Assembly (NCBI GenBank): GCA_015075445.1
Contig: JABTUJ010000001.1
Location: 1-64,000, forward strand
From: Verrucomicrobiales bacterium
Lineage (GTDB): Bacteria > Verrucomicrobiota > Verrucomicrobiia > Limisphaerales > J093
DNA: 64,000 nt
Reading direction: 5' to 3'
In this document: positions 1 to 8,191 of the stretch, piece by piece
Layout of the letters: each line of letters opens with the position of its first letter
How positions within the stretch are numbered: the stretch's first letter is position 1
Position numbers and translations under genes: made by a program
The notes under the pieces: model-generated
Database searches by the model: none
Told to the model about the DNA's origin: nothing
The model's input: the letters and a program-made list of their open reading frames with translations, nothing else

Positions 1-1
1 C

Positions 2-325
2 CTCTCCCTGCTCCGCATTGCCGGCGCCCTCGTCCTCGTCCTCGCCCTCTTCTTCGTCGGTGCCTGGCTCTTCCGTAACTGGCAGCGCGGCGTCGGTCGC
101 CCCAACCACCCCGCCCGACTCCACCTGCTCGAATTCCGTTCGCTCGGCGCCCGCCAGGCCCTCTACGTCGTCGCCTACGAACGCGAACGCCTCCTCGTCG
201 CTTCTTCCCCCACCGGCGTCACCCTCGTCGATCGCTTGCCCCGCGCCGACGAAGCCGATGCCCCGCTCGCCTCGCCGCCCGCCTCCTTCGGCGACACCTT
301 GCGCCAACTCCTCCAGCCCCGGTGA
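2..325 (+). CDS. fliO: FliO, flagellar export apparatus protein (5' end outside window)
   Basis: Only the C-terminal 107 residues are in the window. They begin with a hydrophobic membrane segment (about residues 5-23 of the visible part, ending GAWLFRNW) followed by a small cytoplasmic beta-rich domain containing LLEFRSLGARQALYVVAYE. This is the usual FliO pattern of one membrane helix followed by a short soluble domain. FliO assists assembly of the FliP ring of the flagellar type III export gate. The stop codon overlaps the GTG start of fliP (GTGA), the tight coupling expected for fliO-fliP. No start can be assigned. Confidence 0.85.
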   Translation, partial: LSLLRIAGALVLVLALFFVGAWLFRNWQRGVGRPNHPARLHLLEFRSLGARQALYVVAYERERLLVASSPTGVTLVDRLPRADEADAPLASPPASFGDTLRQLLQPR

Positions 326-1131
326 ATGCCCCTTACCCACGACTTATCGGCTTCCCTTTGAACCTGTGGTGCAGGCGTCCCGCCTGCTGGACCCTCCTCG
401 TCCTCGCTTTCCTGCTCCTCGCCCCCGTCCTCCTCGCCGCCGAACCCTCCTCCGCCAACCCCCTCCCGTTCCGCGTCACCATCGACGGCTCCAACCAACC
501 CCAGGACATCGACGTCGCCATCCGCATCCTCCTCGCTATCACCCTCCTTTCCCTCGCCCCGTCCATCATCCTCCTGATGACCTGCTTCACCCGCATCGTC
601 ATCGTCCTCTCCTTCGTCCGCACCGCCCTCCAGCTCCAGGGCGCCCCCGCCAACCAGATCGTCATCGGCCTCGCCCTCTTCATGACCTTCTTCATCATGG
701 CCCCCGTCTGGGATAACGTCCGCCGCGACGCCCTCGCCCCCTATCAGGCCCGCCAGATCACCAGCACCGTCGCCCTCGAACAGGCCTCCAGCCACGTCCG
801 CCTTTTCATGCTCAAACAGGCCCGCCCTAAAGACGTCGAGCTCTTCGTCGCCATGGCCCGCCTCAACCCCACCGAGCCCACCCAACTCCCCCTCTCCGTC
901 GTCGTCCCCGCCTTCATCATCAGCGAGCTCCGCACCGCCTTCCAGATGGGTTTCCTCCTCCTCGTGCCCTTCATCCTCATCGACCTCGTCGTCGCCGTCG
1001 TCCTCATGAGCATGGGCATGATGATGATGCCCCCCCAGACCATCGCGTTGCCCCTCAAAATCCTCCTCTTCGTCCTCGCCGATGGCTGGGGGCTGGTCGT
1101 CCGTTCCCTGCTCCAGAGTTTCCCCGGCTAA
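322..1131 (+). CDS. fliP: FliP, flagellar type III export gate protein
   Basis: 269 residues, matching the family length. FliP builds, with FliQ and FliR, the inner-membrane export gate through which rod, hook and filament subunits pass. A signal-peptide-like segment (about residues 22-41, ending LLAAEP) is followed by the conserved LMTCFTRIVIVLSFVR stretch and the C-terminal membrane pair with the MSMGMMMMPP motif. The start is GTG, overlapping the fliO stop; a TTG at 358 is an alternative. Oddity: the n-region of the signal peptide (LWCRRPAC) is encoded by a copy of the interspersed hairpin repeat at 364-387, so a repeat has been accepted inside an essential membrane protein. Confidence 0.95.
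   Translation: MNAPYPRLIGFPLNLWCRRPACWTLLVLAFLLLAPVLLAAEPSSANPLPFRVTIDGSNQPQDIDVAIRILLAITLLSLAPSIILLMTCFTRIVIVLSFVRTALQLQGAPANQIVIGLALFMTFFIMAPVWDNVRRDALAPYQARQITSTVALEQASSHVRLFMLKQARPKDVELFVAMARLNPTEPTQLPLSVVVPAFIISELRTAFQMGFLLLVPFILIDLVVAVVLMSMGMMMMPPQTIALPLKILLFVLADGWGLVVRSLLQSFPG
364..387 (+). repeat. Interspersed hairpin repeat inside fliP
   Basis: CTGTGGTGCAGGC-GTCCC-GCCTGC: two arms GCAGGC/GCCTGC around a 5-base loop. The same element recurs about 17 times in the window, in all reading frames and both orientations. Here it is translated as LWCRRPAC in the FliP signal peptide. Confidence 0.85.
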
Positions 1132-1152
1132 CCCCCGGCGACGCCCCAGCCT

Positions 1153-1422
1153 ATGAACCCCGAATTCGCCATCGAACTCCTCAAGAACCTCATGTTCCAG
1201 TCGGCGGCCGTTTCGGTCCCCATCCTCCTCACCGCCATGGTCATCGGCCTGAGCATCGGCCTGTTTCAGGCCGTCACCAGCATCAACGAACATACTCTCA
1301 CCTTCGTCCCCAAAGCCCTCGGCGTCCTCGGCGTCCTCCTCCTCCTCCTCCCCTGGATCGTCCGTTCCCTCGTCGAGTTCACGACCGCCGTCATCGAGAA
1401 GATGCCCCAAATGGTCCGCTGA
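1153..1422 (+). CDS. fliQ: FliQ, flagellar type III export gate protein
   Basis: 89 residues, the standard FliQ size, with two membrane helices (about 15-40 and 52-78). Conserved features are ELLKNLMFQSAAVSVPILL at the start and the central QAVTSINEHTLTFVPK. FliQ polymerises around the FliP/FliR core of the export gate. It lies 21 bp after fliP and 20 bp before fliR, in the classical fliPQR-flhBA order. Confidence 0.96.
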   Translation: MNPEFAIELLKNLMFQSAAVSVPILLTAMVIGLSIGLFQAVTSINEHTLTFVPKALGVLGVLLLLLPWIVRSLVEFTTAVIEKMPQMVR

Positions 1423-1442
1423 CCGCACCCAACCCCTGCCCG

Positions 1443-2207
1443 ATGAGCGGCGACCCCGCCAATTGGATGCTCGTCTTCGTCCGCGCGAGCGCCTTCCTGC
1501 TCGTGCTCCCGGTCTTCTCCGCTCCCAACATCCCCCGCCGCGTCCGCCTCGCCCTCGCCGCCCTCCTCGCCACCCTCATCGCCCCTTCCCTGCCGCCCCT
1601 GCCCGCACCGGGACCCGACTTCACCTCCTGGATCGGCCTCTTCGCTCTCGAAACCCTCTCCGGCCTCACCATCGGCTTTGTCACCCGCATGGTCTTCTAC
1701 GTCGCCGACTTCGCCGGCCGCCTCATCTCCAACGAAATGGGCCTCAACCTCGCCAACACCTTCAACCCGATGGCCGGCGAAAGCACCCAATCCCCGGGCC
1801 TCATCCTCTTCTACTTCTCCGCCACCGTCCTCATGGCCCTCGACCTCCACCATTGGGTCCTCGTCGGCTTCCACAACTCCTACCGCCTCCTCCCCGTGGG
1901 CGGCGCCCGCCTCACCGGTTCGCTCTTCACCACCCTCGTCGCTCATACCAGCCGCGTCTTCGTCGTCGGCGTTCTCATGGCTGCCCCCCTCATGGCTGTC
2001 TCGTTCGTCATCATGCTCGTCTTCGCCATCCTCGGCCGCGCCGTGCCCCAAATGAGCGCTTTCATGGAAAGCTTCGCCGTCCGCGCCCTCGGCGGCCTCA
2101 TCGTCTTCGCCCTCAGCCTCAACCTCATGGCGCAGCACCTCCTCAACTACCTCCGCCGCCTCCCGGAAGATATGATGCGCGTCGCCCAGTACCTCGGTCA
2201 GGGCTGA
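1443..2207 (+). CDS. fliR: FliR, flagellar type III export gate protein
   Basis: 254 residues with six predicted membrane segments. The conserved FVRASAFLLVLPVFS N-terminus and the loop FVTRMVFYVADFAGRLISNE, followed by LANTFNPMAGESTQSPG, are characteristic of FliR/EscT/SpaR proteins. It completes the FliPQR gate and contacts FlhB, whose gene begins 12 bp downstream. The ATG start follows fliQ closely. Nothing unusual is seen. Confidence 0.96.
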   Translation: MSGDPANWMLVFVRASAFLLVLPVFSAPNIPRRVRLALAALLATLIAPSLPPLPAPGPDFTSWIGLFALETLSGLTIGFVTRMVFYVADFAGRLISNEMGLNLANTFNPMAGESTQSPGLILFYFSATVLMALDLHHWVLVGFHNSYRLLPVGGARLTGSLFTTLVAHTSRVFVVGVLMAAPLMAVSFVIMLVFAILGRAVPQMSAFMESFAVRALGGLIVFALSLNLMAQHLLNYLRRLPEDMMRVAQYLGQG

Positions 2208-2219
2208 GCCCCCGTCGCC

Positions 2220-3329
2220 ATGAGCGAGTTCAGCGAGAAAACCGAGCAACCCAGCCCGCACAAGCTCGAGGAGGCGCAGAAACGTGGCCAGATCCCTCGC
2301 AGCGCCGAAGTCCAGACCACCTTCGTCCTCCTCGGCGGCCTCGTCGGCCTGCTCTTGTTCGGCGGCGATACCTGGCGCCTCCTCACCAACGCGCTCACCG
2401 CCACCCTGGGTCACCTCCACGACACCAACGTCAGCGTCGCCTCCCTCCAGGCCCAGGCCCTCGAAGGTGCCCTCCTCGCCCTCCGCTGCGCCGGCCCCGT
2501 CACCGCCGGCGCGCTCATCGGCGGCCTCCTCGCCGGCGGCCTCCAAAGCCGCTTCCAGACCGCCAGCGAAGCCCTCCAGCCCAACTGGGAACGCCTCAAC
2601 CCCGCCCAGGGCTTCCAGCGCGTCTTCTCCACGCGCTCCGCCATCCCCACCGTCCTCGCCGCCGTCAAGCTCGCCGTCATCATCCTCCTTACCTACTCCA
2701 CCGTCCAACAGGTCCTCAGCGACCCCGTCTTCAGCAGCACCGTCAGCCTCGAACGCCTCGCCGCCTTCCTCGCCACCGCCAGCGTCAAGATCTTCACCCG
2801 CGTCCTCCTCGCCCTCGCCGTCATCGCCGCCGCCGATTACGCCTACCAGCTCTGGCGCACCCACCAGGACCTCATGATGACCCGCCAGGAACTCAAGGAG
2901 GAAACCAAAAACCAGGAAGGCAACCCCCAGATCAAAGCCAACCGCCGCCGCCTCTTCCGCCGCCCCCGCCGCCTCCTCCTCGAAGAGGTCCCCACCGCCG
3001 ACCTCGTCCTCACCAACCCCACTCACATCGCCGTCGCCCTCCGCTACGACCGCCGCACCATGAAGGCCCCCCGCATCGTCGCCAAAGGCGTCCGCCTCAA
3101 CGCCGAGCGTATCCGCGAAATCGCCCGCCAACACCACGTCCCCATCCGCGAAAACCCACCCCTCGCCCGCCTCCTCTACAAGCACGGCCGCGTGGGTGGC
3201 GAGATTCCTGCTGAGCTCTACCTCGCAGTCGCGGAAATGCTCGCCTGGGTGTACCAGGCCAACCCTTACCGCTACTACACCGCGGCCCACCGGGTCGTCC
3301 CCGCGACGCCGACGGTAAACCCCGGGTAA
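2220..3329 (+). CDS. flhB: FlhB, flagellar export switch protein with autocleavage motif
   Basis: 369 residues. An N-terminal basic stretch (EKTEQPSPHKLEEAQKRGQ) precedes four membrane helices and a cytoplasmic domain. The self-cleavage motif NPTH is intact at residues 266-269, where FlhB cuts itself between N and P to switch export from rod/hook to filament substrates. Downstream come KGVRLNAERIREIARQHHVPI and a C-terminus typical of the family. It lies between fliR (12 bp gap) and flhA (55 bp gap). Confidence 0.96.
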   Translation: MSEFSEKTEQPSPHKLEEAQKRGQIPRSAEVQTTFVLLGGLVGLLLFGGDTWRLLTNALTATLGHLHDTNVSVASLQAQALEGALLALRCAGPVTAGALIGGLLAGGLQSRFQTASEALQPNWERLNPAQGFQRVFSTRSAIPTVLAAVKLAVIILLTYSTVQQVLSDPVFSSTVSLERLAAFLATASVKIFTRVLLALAVIAAADYAYQLWRTHQDLMMTRQELKEETKNQEGNPQIKANRRRLFRRPRRLLLEEVPTADLVLTNPTHIAVALRYDRRTMKAPRIVAKGVRLNAERIREIARQHHVPIRENPPLARLLYKHGRVGGEIPAELYLAVAEMLAWVYQANPYRYYTAAHRVVPATPTVNPG

Positions 3330-3384
3330 AAAACGCCACGGAGACCGGCAAACTCTACCGAACCGAACGCCCTGACCGCCCCGC

Positions 3385-5520
3385 ATGCCGACCCTCTCGT
3401 CCAACCTCCGCCGCCTCTTCCGCCACGGAGACCTCTGGCTCGTCGTCGGCCTCTTCGGCACCGTCCTCCTCCTCATCCTCCCCATCCCGCCGCCGCTCCT
3501 CGACGTCCTCCTCGCCGTCAGTATCGCCCTGTCCCTGCTCATGCTGCTGGTCATCCTCTACGTCCAGCAACCCTCCGATTTCACCGGCTTCCCTACCCTC
3601 CTCCTCTTCGTCAGCCTCTTCCGCCTCTCCCTGAACGTCGCCTCCACCCGCCTCATCCTCCTCGACGGCTACGCCGGCCATATCATCGAGGCCTTCGGTA
3701 ACTTCGTCGTCCGCGGCAACTACGTCGTCGGCCTCGTCGTCTTCCTCATCCTCGTCCTCATCAATTTCATCGTCATCACCAAAGGCGCCGGCCGCATCGC
3801 CGAGGTCGCCGCCCGCTTCACCCTCGATGCCATGCCCGGCAAGCAGATGGCCATCGACGCCGAACTCAACGCCGGCCTCATCAACGAAACCGAGGCCCGC
3901 AACCGCCGCCGCGCCGTCGAGCAGGAAGCCGACTTCTACGGCGCCATGGACGGCGCCAGCAAGTTCGTCCGCGGCGACGCCATCGCCGCCGTCCTCATCA
4001 CCCTCGTCAACATCATCGGCGGCTTCGCCATCGGCATCGCCCAGAAAGACATGACCGTCAGCGAAGCCCTCCAGCGCTTCACCCTCCTCTCCATCGGCGA
4101 TGGCCTCGTCTCCCAAATCCCCGCCCTCATCGTCTCCACCGCCGCCGGTATCCTCGTCACCCGCGCTGCCTCCAAAGATGACCTCGGCCAGGAACTCGGC
4201 CGCCAGCTCCTCTCCTACCCCCGCGCCATGATGGTCCTCGCCGGCATGATGGCTGTCCTCGCCCTCGTCCCCGGCCTCCCCAAACTCCCCTTCCTCATCC
4301 TCGGTTTCCTCTGCGCCTTCGTCGCCTACACCCTCCATACCCACGGCCTCCCCGATTTCGCCCCCACTCACGCCGCCCCCACCAGCACCCCCGGCACCAC
4401 TCGCACCACCACCCCCGGCACGGCCGCCGCTGCCAGCACCACCGACCCCGCCTCCGCCACCACCCCCAAACCCGGCGCACCGCTCGAAAACCTCCTCCCC
4501 CTCGACCCCCTCCAGATCGAGCTCGGCTACGGCCTCGTCCCCCTCGCCGACAAACGCAAGGGCGGCGACCTCCTCGACCGCGTCACCGGCGTCCGCCGCA
4601 CCTTCGCCCAGGAAATCGGCGTCATCATCCCCCCCATCCGCCTCCGCGACAACCTCCAGCTCGGCCCCAACGAATACCGCGTCCTCCTCAAAGGTCACCC
4701 CATCGCCCAGGGCCAGCTCATGCCCGGTTACTGGCTCGCCATGAACGCCACCAACAGCCAGGTCACCCTCAAAGGCGTCCCCACCGTCGAACCCGTCTTC
4801 GGCCTCCCCGCCACCTGGATCACCGACGCCGAACGCAAAACCGCCGAGCTCAGCGGCCACACCCTCGTCGACGCTGCCTCCGTCCTCGTCACCCACCTCA
4901 GCGAACTCCTCAAACGCCATTGCCACGCCCTCCTCAGCCGCCAGGACGTCCAAAACCTCCTCGACCACCTCCGCCAAACCCACCCCGCCGTCGTCAATGA
5001 ACTCGTCCCCGCCCAGCTCTCCGTCGGCCAAATCCAGCGCGTCCTCCAAAACCTCCTCGCCGAAGGCGTCTCCATCCGCAACCTCGCCGGCATCCTCGAA
5101 AAGATCAGCGACTTCGCCGCCTTCACCAAGAACCCCGACGAACTCTCCGAACACGCCCGGCGCGCCCTCGCTCCCCAGATTGCCAAACCCTTCCAGATGG
5201 CCAACAACAGCCTCTCCGCCATCACCCTCGACCCTCGACTCGAACAGCTCCTCGCCCAGAACGTCCGCCAAACCCCCACCGACCTCAGCCTCGCCCTCGA
5301 ACCCGGCCTCGCCCGCCACCTCCTCCAGTGGCTCTCCCGCACCGTCCAGCAGATGATCGCCGCCGGCCATCCCCCGCTCGTCCTCTGCTCGCCCCCCATC
5401 CGGCTCGCGTTCAAACGATTCTTCGAAGCCAGCTTCGCCGAACTCGCCGTCCTCTCCTACGCCGAGATCCCCGCCCGCGTCGAGGTCCAGAACACCGCCG
5501 TCATCCCTTGCCCCGACTAA
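3385..5520 (+). CDS. flhA: FlhA, flagellar type III export ring protein
   Basis: 711 residues. Eight membrane helices occupy roughly residues 15-325. The FHIPEP signature loop (RFTLDAMPGKQMAIDAEL, from about residue 144) is intact. After a Thr/Pro/Ala-rich linker (about 328-370) comes the cytoplasmic nonameric ring domain with LEIDPLQIELGYGL-like sequence, which docks chaperone-substrate complexes such as FliS-flagellin and FlgN-FlgK. The ATG start fits the family N-terminus. It is the last gene of the export-gate block; a compositionally odd stretch follows. Confidence 0.96.
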   Translation: MPTLSSNLRRLFRHGDLWLVVGLFGTVLLLILPIPPPLLDVLLAVSIALSLLMLLVILYVQQPSDFTGFPTLLLFVSLFRLSLNVASTRLILLDGYAGHIIEAFGNFVVRGNYVVGLVVFLILVLINFIVITKGAGRIAEVAARFTLDAMPGKQMAIDAELNAGLINETEARNRRRAVEQEADFYGAMDGASKFVRGDAIAAVLITLVNIIGGFAIGIAQKDMTVSEALQRFTLLSIGDGLVSQIPALIVSTAAGILVTRAASKDDLGQELGRQLLSYPRAMMVLAGMMAVLALVPGLPKLPFLILGFLCAFVAYTLHTHGLPDFAPTHAAPTSTPGTTRTTTPGTAAAASTTDPASATTPKPGAPLENLLPLDPLQIELGYGLVPLADKRKGGDLLDRVTGVRRTFAQEIGVIIPPIRLRDNLQLGPNEYRVLLKGHPIAQGQLMPGYWLAMNATNSQVTLKGVPTVEPVFGLPATWITDAERKTAELSGHTLVDAASVLVTHLSELLKRHCHALLSRQDVQNLLDHLRQTHPAVVNELVPAQLSVGQIQRVLQNLLAEGVSIRNLAGILEKISDFAAFTKNPDELSEHARRALAPQIAKPFQMANNSLSAITLDPRLEQLLAQNVRQTPTDLSLALEPGLARHLLQWLSRTVQQMIAAGHPPLVLCSPPIRLAFKRFFEASFAELAVLSYAEIPARVEVQNTAVIPCPD

Positions 5521-5559
5521 CTGACCCATGAGTGCCACCGCCTGCCAACCCCACGGCCA

Positions 5560-6190
5560 CCGCCACCGCGTCACTTTGAACCCCCCCATTCCTTCGCCGC
5601 ATCACCAGATCCCGCCTCAGCCCCAGGCATACGTCCTCCTTAACATCCATACGTCTTGTCTTGGCTTGTCAAACTCTGGCTCAAACCCCAGATCCAAGTC
5701 GTCCTTGCCTCCACAGAAGTCACCATTCCCCTCCCATGGGGTTCCTTGGTAGAGTCTCAGGTTTCTAACATGGGCCGGGTCCGAGAGCACCGGGCCTGCC
5801 TTCTGGCGGGTCCGGGCACCCAGGCATGCAACCTATAGGCCAGGTCCCCAGGCCCATGAGGGAGGAGTCCATGTAGCTGAGCAGGTCCAGAGGGAGGGCC
5901 GCTTCCGGCCGTCACTATGGTTTTGGCCTCTGTGTCCTTCCGGCAGTCCTCGTGATGCTGGCGTCCACCTGGCCAGGTCCGTGATCCAAGTGTGGTGCAG
6001 GCTTCAGCCTGGCAGTTGGGTCAGCATGGTGCAGGGCCAGGCCGCAGTTCACCAGTCTCCCTGCCCCTCCACCCCTCATGCCACCCCCACAGCAGCCATC
6101 CAGCAGCTGCACCCATGGCATGTCCCCTCCCCTGGGCCTCCCCGTCATGGGCCAGCCCCCCCCCACCGGCCAGCCGCCCCGCTCGACCCC
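5560..6190. other. CpG-poor, repeat-like island replacing the 5' end of flhF
   Basis: Between flhA and the recognisable part of flhF the sequence loses the codon pattern and CpG richness of its surroundings and does not encode a plausible protein. It contains degraded versions of the genome's interspersed repeats: a hairpin copy at 5991-6013 and, at about 5835-5905, text resembling the TAGGCCGGGTCC and CATGAGGG...GAGCAGGTCC units found intact at 18860-19030. CG dinucleotides of those units appear as CA or TG. Boundaries are gradual. It may be a decayed repeat cluster or an assembly/consensus fault. Confidence 0.6.
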
Positions 6191-6958
6191 GACACCTCCA
6201 GCCCCTGGCGCAGCGCCAGCGTCCTCCACCGCCTCGGCCTCACCCCCCTCCACGCCCAGCGCGTCCTCGAAACCATCCAACGCCTGCACGGACTCGATCA
6301 ACCGCCACCTCCGTCCCTGGCCCATGAACTCACCCTGGCCCGCTCCGCGTTCCGCCAACTCTGGCGCCCCACCCCCAGCGCCAACCCCACCGACCCCCCG
6401 CCCCTCCATGTCTTCGTCGGCCCTCCCGGCTCCGGCAAGTCCACCGTCCTCTGCAAGTGGCTCGCCCAAACCGTCCTCGTCGAAGGCCAGTCCGCCCGCG
6501 CCTGGCGCCTCGACGCCCGCGCCCCCAACACCGCCGAACTCGTCAGCCTTTACGGCGAAATCCTCAATGTCCCCGTCGAGCGAAGCTGGAACGGCCGCGG
6601 CGCCCCGCCCCTCACCAGCTTCGTCGATGTCCCCGGCACCGACTTCCACGACCCCGGCGCTCTCGCTCACCTCGCCAAGCTCCTGGCCACCCTCCCCAAC
6701 CCGTCCGTCCATCTCGTCCTCAACGCCGCCTACACCGTCCCCCTCCTCCTCGCCCACGCCCGCGCCTTCGCCACCTTCCCCCGCCTCGACCTCATCCTCA
6801 CCCACCTCGACGAGGAACCCGCTTGGGGCAAACTCTGGAACCTGGTGCTCGGCACAAATTGTCCCCTCCGCTTCCTGAGTGCCGGGCAAAATATTCCAGG
6901 CCGCTTCCTCCCCGCCCGACCCGACCTCCTCAGCCCTGCACTTTTCGAGCCCAGTTAG
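5981..6958 (+). CDS. flhF: FlhF, SRP-type GTPase for flagellar placement (N-terminus damaged)
   Basis: FlhF is the SRP-family GTPase that sets position and number of polar flagella. The GTPase part is clear: P-loop GPPGSGKST at residues 147-155, a D-x-P-G element (VDVPGTDFHDPG), and the THLDE motif corresponding to TKLD, followed by SAGQNIPGRF. The preceding helical N domain (LHRLGLTPLHAQRVLETI) is also recognisable. About the first 70 residues of the open frame are Pro/His-rich, derive from the odd island upstream and resemble no FlhF; the usual basic N-terminal domain is missing. The given start is only the frame's first ATG. The position before fliA and motAB fits FlhF. Confidence 0.75.
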   Translation: MIQVWCRLQPGSWVSMVQGQAAVHQSPCPSTPHATPTAAIQQLHPWHVPSPGPPRHGPAPPHRPAAPLDPDTSSPWRSASVLHRLGLTPLHAQRVLETIQRLHGLDQPPPPSLAHELTLARSAFRQLWRPTPSANPTDPPPLHVFVGPPGSGKSTVLCKWLAQTVLVEGQSARAWRLDARAPNTAELVSLYGEILNVPVERSWNGRGAPPLTSFVDVPGTDFHDPGALAHLAKLLATLPNPSVHLVLNAAYTVPLLLAHARAFATFPRLDLILTHLDEEPAWGKLWNLVLGTNCPLRFLSAGQNIPGRFLPARPDLLSPALFEPS

Positions 6959-7037
6959 CCCTTTTCGCGCACTTCCACTCCGCCCATGCGCTTGGCAACC
7001 CGCCTGCTGAGCCACCGATGGATCGGATCTGACAACG

Positions 7038-7286
7038 ATGAAACTGCTGATGCTCCTCGGCGCGATGGTCGGTTTCCTCGCCGGGGTTCTCCTCGGGATG
7101 GGGAACCAGTGCGACTGGGCCACCATCCTCTGGCGCTCCACCCTCGGCGCCCTCGTCCTCGGCGTCCTCCTCCGCTGGTGGGGCCAACGTTGGATCCTCT
7201 GCCTTCGCCAGGCCCAGCACGAACGCTGGGTCGCCCTCATGGCCCAACGCAAGGACGCTCGCAACCTCCCCGCCACTAAGCCATGA
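7038..7286 (+). CDS. Small two-helix membrane protein between flhF and fliA
   Basis: 82 residues with two hydrophobic segments (about 3-21 and 29-47, the second ending LVLGVLLRWWGQ) and a basic, Arg/Gln-rich C-terminal tail. I do not recognise a family. Its stop overlaps the fliA start (ATGA), so it is translationally coupled to the sigma factor gene and very likely real. By position it could tie into motor assembly or FlhF function, but nothing in the sequence shows this. Confidence 0.75.
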   Translation: MKLLMLLGAMVGFLAGVLLGMGNQCDWATILWRSTLGALVLGVLLRWWGQRWILCLRQAQHERWVALMAQRKDARNLPATKP

Positions 7287-8191
7287 ACCCGACCCCCTCC
7301 CCACCGCCCACCACCCCGTTCCGGTGCGACTTGTTGACTGCCACCCTCCAATCTGCCCAACCCCTTCCCACCAACGAACGCGCAGTCACCGCCACCCCCG
7401 CCGAACGACACCCCGCCTACCCCGATCTCTGGCACCGCTACCACCACACCCCCGATACCGAAACCGAAGGCCAGCTCATCCAGCAGTACCTCCCCCTCGT
7501 CAAAACCGTCGTCGGCCGCATCGCCATCACCCTCCCCGCTCACGTCTCCCTCGACGACCTCCACAGCGCCGGCGTCATCGGCCTCCTCCAGGCCCTCCGC
7601 TCCTACCAGCCCGGCAACCGTGCCTCCTTCGAAACCTTCGCCCGTATCCGCATCCGCGGCGCCGTCCTCGATGAACTCCGCCGCATGGACTGGGTCCCCC
7701 GCTCCGTCCACGACAAAGCCCGCAAACTCCGCCACTCCCTCGCCGCCCTCGAACAGCAGACCGGCCGCGTCCCCGAAGACCACGAAATCGCCCAGGCCCT
7801 CCACCTCTCCCTCGCCGACTACCGCCAGCTCCTCGAAGAGGTCCGCCCCGCCACCTTCGTCCACCTCGACAGCCAGTTGCACCCCGAGGGCAACGACCTC
7901 GCCAGCGTCCACGAATCCGTCCCCGACGATTCCCAGGAAATCCCCCGCGACGCCGCCGTCCGCCAGGAACTCATCGAGCTCGTCCAGCGCTTCGTCCAGA
8001 AACTCCCCGAGGTCCAGCGCAAGGTCCTCGCCCTCTATTACGTCGAAGACCTCCGCCTCAAGGAAATCGCCGCCGTCTTCGGCCTCACCGAATCCCGCAT
8101 CTCCCAGATCCACTCCGCCGCCATCCTCGCCATCCGCGGCTTCGTCGAGCGCCACGAAGCCCGCCCCCCCGGCACCCCCTCCTTCCCATGA
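7283..8191 (+). CDS. fliA: Sigma-28 (FliA/WhiG family) flagellar sigma factor
   Basis: 302 residues, longer than enterobacterial FliA because of an unconserved N-terminal tail of about 50 residues. Region 2 (about 65-130) contains VSLDDLHSAGVIGLLQALRS and FETFARIRIRGAVLDELRRM. Region 3 follows, with RSVHDKARKLRHS. Region 4 (about 230-290) ends with the helix-turn-helix LKEIAAVFGLTESRISQIHS. It should transcribe the sigma-28 promoters seen at 41402, 42473, 52655 and 52727. Both start and stop overlap neighbours by ATGA. A FlgM-like candidate inhibitor is encoded at 40352-40684. Confidence 0.95.
   Translation: MNPTPSPPPTTPFRCDLLTATLQSAQPLPTNERAVTATPAERHPAYPDLWHRYHHTPDTETEGQLIQQYLPLVKTVVGRIAITLPAHVSLDDLHSAGVIGLLQALRSYQPGNRASFETFARIRIRGAVLDELRRMDWVPRSVHDKARKLRHSLAALEQQTGRVPEDHEIAQALHLSLADYRQLLEEVRPATFVHLDSQLHPEGNDLASVHESVPDDSQEIPRDAAVRQELIELVQRFVQKLPEVQRKVLALYYVEDLRLKEIAAVFGLTESRISQIHSAAILAIRGFVERHEARPPGTPSFP

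Noticed and set aside
343..358. TTATCGGC in fliP resembling an antisense sigma-28 -10 element
   Set aside because: No matching -35 at 14-15 bases; it lies within coding sequence and opposes the operon.
175..1428. Very long acidic or basic open frames antisense or out of frame to the flagellar genes (also 1266-3554, 3355-5589, 5915-8155, 16188-18695, 27699-30332, 34214-36733, 36977-39502)
   Set aside because: They mirror C-rich third positions of real genes on the opposite strand, have skewed composition (runs of Gly/Glu/Asp or Arg/Pro) and no domain; the sense frames encode recognised proteins.
5528..5752. Short open frames directly after flhA (5528-5752, 5656-5838)
   Set aside because: Codon usage breaks after about 15 codons and the content is repeat-like; at best the first codons are a relic of a gene start.
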